A stretch of DNA of 37,997 nucleotides from a virus: IMG/VR virus record IMGVR_UViG_3300010885_024818, positions 1 to 37,997 of that record; one strand, given 5' to 3'. Every line of letters starts with the position of its first letter. Positions within the stretch are counted from its first letter, which is position 1. A model generated the notes under the pieces. The model ran no database searches. It had not been told where the DNA came from and saw only the letters and a list, made by a program, of their open reading frames with translations. Shown here one piece after another: positions 37,590 to 37,997 of this stretch. Both the position numbers and the translations under genes were made by a program.

Positions 37590-37873
37590 ATACCACCGCA
37601 AGCACCGCCGCCGTCGTCAAGTTGTCTAGCAACGTGAGCGAATTCGGAGACGACGCGGAGTACATTGTCTACGTTAATGGCATAAACGTGGGCCGCGTAT
37701 GGCGCCGCTCAGAAACTGGTAGCGGCTACTACGGCGCGTGGGCCGGTCGATCAAACTACAGCCGCAGCGCCTACTCCAGCACTATCTACGACGATACGCG
37801 TAAGAATGCCGTCGCCGAACTGGTACGCCTCTACGCGCTGTGGGCCGGAGAGTTTTACAGCGAGACGCACTAA
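37586..37873 (+). CDS. small accessory protein of unknown function
   Basis: 95 residues, ATG at 37586 overlapping the preceding stop. It contains a strand pair (EYIVYVNGINVGRVWRR), a Gly/Tyr/Ser-rich middle (SGYYGAWAGRSNYSRSAYSS) and a C-terminal helix (TRKNAVAELVRLYALWAGEFY). No known motif. It is the last gene before the circular junction. Confidence 0.72.
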   Translation: MNTTASTAAVVKLSSNVSEFGDDAEYIVYVNGINVGRVWRRSETGSGYYGAWAGRSNYSRSAYSSTIYDDTRKNAVAELVRLYALWAGEFYSETH

Positions 37874-37874
37874 A

Positions 37875-37997
37875 CGCCTAGCGGCTGTGTTGGGCAGTGG
37901 GCGCCGCCCCGGCGCTCTCTGAAGGTAAGCACCGCAACTCCGACGAAAGGTTCAGACGATGAAGTCAACTAAGAAAGCCAAGACCCGCCCTGTGCTC
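37875..37997. repeat. terminal direct repeat, right copy
   Basis: Identical to 1-123. It starts two bases after the stop codon of the last gene and contains the second copy of the GGCGCTCTCT motif region (37911-37920). Confidence 0.95.
37959..37997 (+). CDS. 5' fragment of the gene at 85 (duplicated by circular overlap)
   Basis: The first 13 codons of the gene at 85-387, cut by the window end. It is the same gene seen twice and not an independent one. Confidence 0.95.
   Translation, partial: MKSTKKAKTRPVL

Overview
The window is the complete genome of a temperate, long-tailed (siphovirus-type) phage of a GC-rich actinobacterium. The first 123 bases recur exactly as the last 123 (1-123 = 37875-37997), so the sequence closes into a circle of 37,874 bp and the first gene is split by an arbitrary cut. 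Evidence for an actinobacterial host is indirect: GC-rich codons, frequent GTG and some TTG starts, an HNH nuclease beside the terminase, actinophage-style head-tail proteins, a family A DNA polymerase with a D5-type primase-helicase, and SprT-like and small zinc-ribbon genes. The host genus cannot be read from the sequence.

Layout. (1) 85-1380: small left-end genes, a structured non-coding stretch (589-892) and an HNH endonuclease. (2) 1500-13380: packaging, head and tail genes on the + strand: terminase small and large subunits, portal, an 847-residue MuF protein with a C-terminal zincin-like domain, a small overlapping partner gene, scaffold, major capsid protein, head-tail connectors, tail tube, and tail assembly chaperones expressed by a -1 frameshift at CCCTTTC. 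(3) 13399-21248: tape measure, LamG-like minor tail protein, two-domain endolysin, three small membrane proteins (holin candidates) and a tail-fibre-like protein, closed by a terminator at 21263-21304. (4) 21324-31589: minus-strand regulation and replication: small genes, a sigma-70-like factor, a second HNH protein, DNA polymerase, primase-helicase, a PD-(D/E)XK nuclease, a putative ssDNA-binding protein, a Cas4/RecB-like exonuclease and a dNMP kinase. (5) 31700-33346: a serine integrase on the + strand followed by a 104-bp dyad that is the best attP candidate. (6) 33347-37873: + strand accessory genes, most in a repeated promoter-leader cassette.

Two recurring signals organise expression. 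A 10-bp motif GGCSCTCTCT lies 32-38 nt upstream of the start codon of eight genes on both strands, each following a non-coding gap, whereas the genes behind them are mostly coupled by ATGA overlaps. In the right arm a different element is used: a TTGCGY -35-like box, a 17-18 nt spacer, a -10-like hexamer and exactly 6 nt to an ATG. This predicts leaderless mRNAs that begin on the start codon of a conserved seven-residue leader (MSTSPTT), followed in frame by a second start codon with its own Shine-Dalgarno sequence. The phage sigma-like factor could recognise one of these signals, but that is inference.

The most unusual features are the repeated leaderless cassettes, the GGCSCTCTCT motif, the MuF-zincin fusion with a possible immunity gene, the attP-like dyad, and several genes under 60 codons (22530-22604, 28882-29052, 34404-34523, 34513-34683).
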